Source: Asanoa siamensis (GTDB taxonomy: Bacteria > Actinomycetota > Actinomycetes > Mycobacteriales > Micromonosporaceae). From it: DNA of 64,000 bases. Each line of letters opens with the position of its first letter. The stretch's first letter is position 1. Positions 62,387 to 64,000 of this stretch are shown here, piece after piece. The position numbers and the translations under genes were made by a program. The notes beneath the pieces are model-generated. The model worked only from the letters and a program-made list of their open reading frames with translations. It made no database searches and had not been told where the DNA came from. The DNA is taken from the NCBI RefSeq assembly GCF_016862555.1, contig NZ_BONE01000031.1:1-64000 (forward strand), read 5' to 3'.

Positions 62387-63265
62387 TCAGCGTCGCAAGC
62401 GGACACCCGCGCGGACCGCGCCCACGCTCGCGGCGATGACGAGCGCGATGGCCAGCGCGTCGGTCAGGCCGAGCCGCTGGTGCAGCACGAGCCAGCCCGC
62501 GAGCGCCGCGAGGGCGGGCCCGAGGCTCGTCAGGACGGCGAAGGTCGCGGTGGGCATGCGGCGCAGGGCGGTCAGTTCCAACGTGTACGGCAGCAGCGAG
62601 GAGAGCACCGCGACCGCCGTGCCGAGGGCCAGCACGTGCGGGTGGAGCAGGGCCGCCCCGCCGTCGGTGACGCCCAGCGGCAGGGTCAGCACCGCGGCGG
62701 CGGCCATGGCGAGGGCCAGGCCGTCGAGCTTCGCGAAACGGGCGCCGACGCGGGCACTGAGCAGGATGTACGCGGCCCACATGGCGGCGGCGCCCAGGGC
62801 GAAGGCGACGCCGGCGAGGTCCAGCCGGCCGAGGCCGGTGCGGCCGAGGAGGGCGACGCCGGCGAGGGCGATGCCGGCCCAGGCCCAGCTCGCCGCCTTC
62901 CGGGCCGTGACGACCGAGAGCCCCAGTGGCCCGAGCACCTCGAGGGTCACCGCGAGGCCGAGCGGGATGCGGTCGATCGCGTGGTAGAAGAGCGTGTTCA
63001 TGCCAGCCAGGGCGACGCCGAAGCCGCCGGCCAGGGCCCAGTCGGCGGCGCCGCGGCCGCGCAGCCGGGGCCGGCAGACGGCGAGCAGGACCACGGCGGC
63101 GATGGTCAGGCGCAGGGTGACGACGCCGCCGACGCCCGCCTGGGGGAAGAGCAGGGCCGCGACCGCGCTGCCGAACTGGACGGACAGGGCGCCGGCGAGG
63201 ACGAGGGCCACCCCGCCGTCGGCGCGAGTCCGGGTCGCGGTCGGCGGGGTCAGCACGGCGGTCAC
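62387..63265 (-). CDS. EamA/RhtA-type exporter
   Basis: The 292-residue protein has ten membrane helices in two EamA halves (ALVLAGALSVQFGSAVAALL to ASWAWAGIALAGVALLG; LAGVAFALGAAAMWAAYILL to LTDALAIALVIAASVGAVRA). NTLFYHAIDRIPLGLAVTLE and LPYTLELTALRRMPTATFAV are RhtA-like. Such proteins export amino acids or other metabolites. GTG 63265 is the start. It is divergent from a LysR gene that probably controls it. Confidence 0.88.
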   Translation of the reverse strand: MTAVLTPPTATRTRADGGVALVLAGALSVQFGSAVAALLFPQAGVGGVVTLRLTIAAVVLLAVCRPRLRGRGAADWALAGGFGVALAGMNTLFYHAIDRIPLGLAVTLEVLGPLGLSVVTARKAASWAWAGIALAGVALLGRTGLGRLDLAGVAFALGAAAMWAAYILLSARVGARFAKLDGLALAMAAAAVLTLPLGVTDGGAALLHPHVLALGTAVAVLSSLLPYTLELTALRRMPTATFAVLTSLGPALAALAGWLVLHQRLGLTDALAIALVIAASVGAVRAGVRLRR

Positions 63266-63320
63266 GAAACGACGGTAAGGTCGGCCGCCGTACGCCCGGA
63301 AATGCCGATTTCCCTGGGCT

Positions 63321-63326
63321 TATGCT
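63321..63326 (+). promoter_or_regulatory. Candidate -10 element of a leaderless LysR transcript
   Basis: TATGCT ends nine bases before the ATG at 63335, with no ribosome site between except a weak CTAGG. This spacing is that of leaderless actinobacterial mRNAs. Confidence 0.4.
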
Positions 63327-63334
63327 TCTAGGTT

Positions 63335-64000
63335 ATGACCGTCGACCTCCGGCATCTGCGGGCCTTCCTGGCGATCGCGGACGAGGGCTCGATCACCCGC
63401 GCCGCGGCCCGGCTGCACGTGACCCAGCCGGCGCTGTCGCGGACGCTGCGCCAACTCGAGGAGCACCTGGGCGCCCGGCTGGTCGACCGGTCCACCCACC
63501 ACCTGCGGCTGACCGCCGCCGGGCAGGCCTTCCGGGACCGCGCGGCGGCCGCGGTCGCCGCGGTCGACGACGTGCTCGACCCGGCCCGGGTGGGCAACGC
63601 GCCGCTGCGCCTCGGGCATGCCTGGTCGGCGCTCGGCGCGCTCACCACGCCGCTGCTGCGCCGCTGGCGGGAGCGTCATCCGGAAACGCCGCTGGAGCTG
63701 ATGCGCATCGACGACCGCACCGCCGGCCTGGCCCGGGGCCGGGTCGACGTGGCGATCCTGCGGGGACCGGTGGACCTGCCCGGGGTGGCCGTCACGCCGC
63801 TGCTGCGCGAGGGCCGGGTGGCCGCGGTCCCGGCCGACAGCGCCCTGGCCGCGGCGGCCGCCCTCGGTCTCGACGATCTGGCGGACCAGCCGATCGCGGT
63901 CAACAGCCGCAGCGGCACGACGACACTGGAACTCTGGCCGCCGTCCCGCACCCCGGCCGCGACGGTCGAGGTGGCCAACACCGACGACTGGCTGGCGGCC
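63335..64000 (+). CDS. LysR-family regulator (partial, cut by the right edge)
   Basis: The visible 222 residues have the LysR winged helix (LRHLRAFLAIADEGSITRAA with LHVTQPALSRTLRQLEEHLG) and most of the effector domain. It shows GLARGRVDVAILRGPVDLPG and DDLADQPIAVNSRSGTTTLE. The end lies outside the window. It is divergent from the EamA exporter gene, the usual arrangement for an exporter and its regulator. Confidence 0.9.
   Translation, partial: MTVDLRHLRAFLAIADEGSITRAAARLHVTQPALSRTLRQLEEHLGARLVDRSTHHLRLTAAGQAFRDRAAAAVAAVDDVLDPARVGNAPLRLGHAWSALGALTTPLLRRWRERHPETPLELMRIDDRTAGLARGRVDVAILRGPVDLPGVAVTPLLREGRVAAVPADSALAAAAALGLDDLADQPIAVNSRSGTTTLELWPPSRTPAATVEVANTDDWLAA

Overview
The window is 64 kb of very GC-rich, densely coded DNA. 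Third codon positions are almost always G or C, GTG starts are common, and many genes overlap by 4 bp (ATGA/GTGA). This is typical of an actinomycete chromosome. The mix of ECF sigma factors, secreted glycosidases with F5/8C domains, a DUF4062 STAND ATPase and GntR/PadR one-component switches suggests a Micromonosporaceae-type soil organism (Actinoplanes, Dactylosporangium or Micromonospora). That family placement is inference.

Left part (1-10.2 kb): a MerR regulator (cut by the window edge) with a textbook 19-bp-spacer promoter, a truncated beta-lactamase-family gene, an M20 peptidase, an FG-GAP repeat protein and an alpha/beta hydrolase. Then comes a SigK-RskA-fasciclin locus that mirrors the mycobacterial sigK-rskA-mpt70/83 arrangement. 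It is followed by a CrtU-like FAD oxidoreductase with a 17-codon P-loop stub, a TetR/SDR pair with three operator copies, and a small membrane protein gene broken by one base.

Central sugar-acid region (10.2-25.7 kb): this is the most interesting block. It holds a six-gene minus-strand operon (TIM-barrel isomerase, LacI regulator, TPP-dependent E1 alpha, E1 beta, a muconolactone-isomerase-like protein, and an E2-like protein with a peripheral-subunit-binding domain but no lipoyl domain and no catalytic His). Around it are L-rhamnose mutarotase, an enolase/SDR pair, a complete sugar ABC importer with a Gfo/Idh/MocA oxidoreductase and a second enolase, and a secreted BNR_4-type protein resembling rhamnose-glucuronate lyases. 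Three TGGAA-N4-TTCC operators sit in the three control regions and tie these genes to the LacI protein. I infer capture and non-phosphorylative breakdown of L-rhamnose or a related 6-deoxysugar, ending in an unusual lipoyl-free 2-oxoacid dehydrogenase module.

Island (25.7-29.9 kb): a lower-GC insert carries a sigma/anti-sigma pair and a PIG-V-like membrane glycosyltransferase. It is flanked by two direct, diverged copies of an integrase N-terminal fragment.

Right part (29.9-64 kb): a DUF418 membrane protein; a hydrolase plus DUF4062-NB-ARC ATPase; a PadR-controlled MacB-type exporter; two SDR genes (the second frameshifted); an EAL-DICT protein; a TPM-domain protein followed by an 80-bp tandem intergenic repeat; a GntR/DUF1648 pair divergent from nadE. 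Next is a tripartite tricarboxylate transporter operon with two binding proteins, divergent from a CitA/CitB-type two-component system. Then come a PoxB-like TPP enzyme, a DUF11/SdrD-B secreted protein, unknowns, YccF, and a divergent pair of secreted beta-glucan enzymes (GH64 and GH3) sharing two GAGAGCGCTCTC operators. The window closes with a VOC protein, an EamA exporter and a LysR regulator cut by the right edge. No rRNA, tRNA or CRISPR array was recognised.
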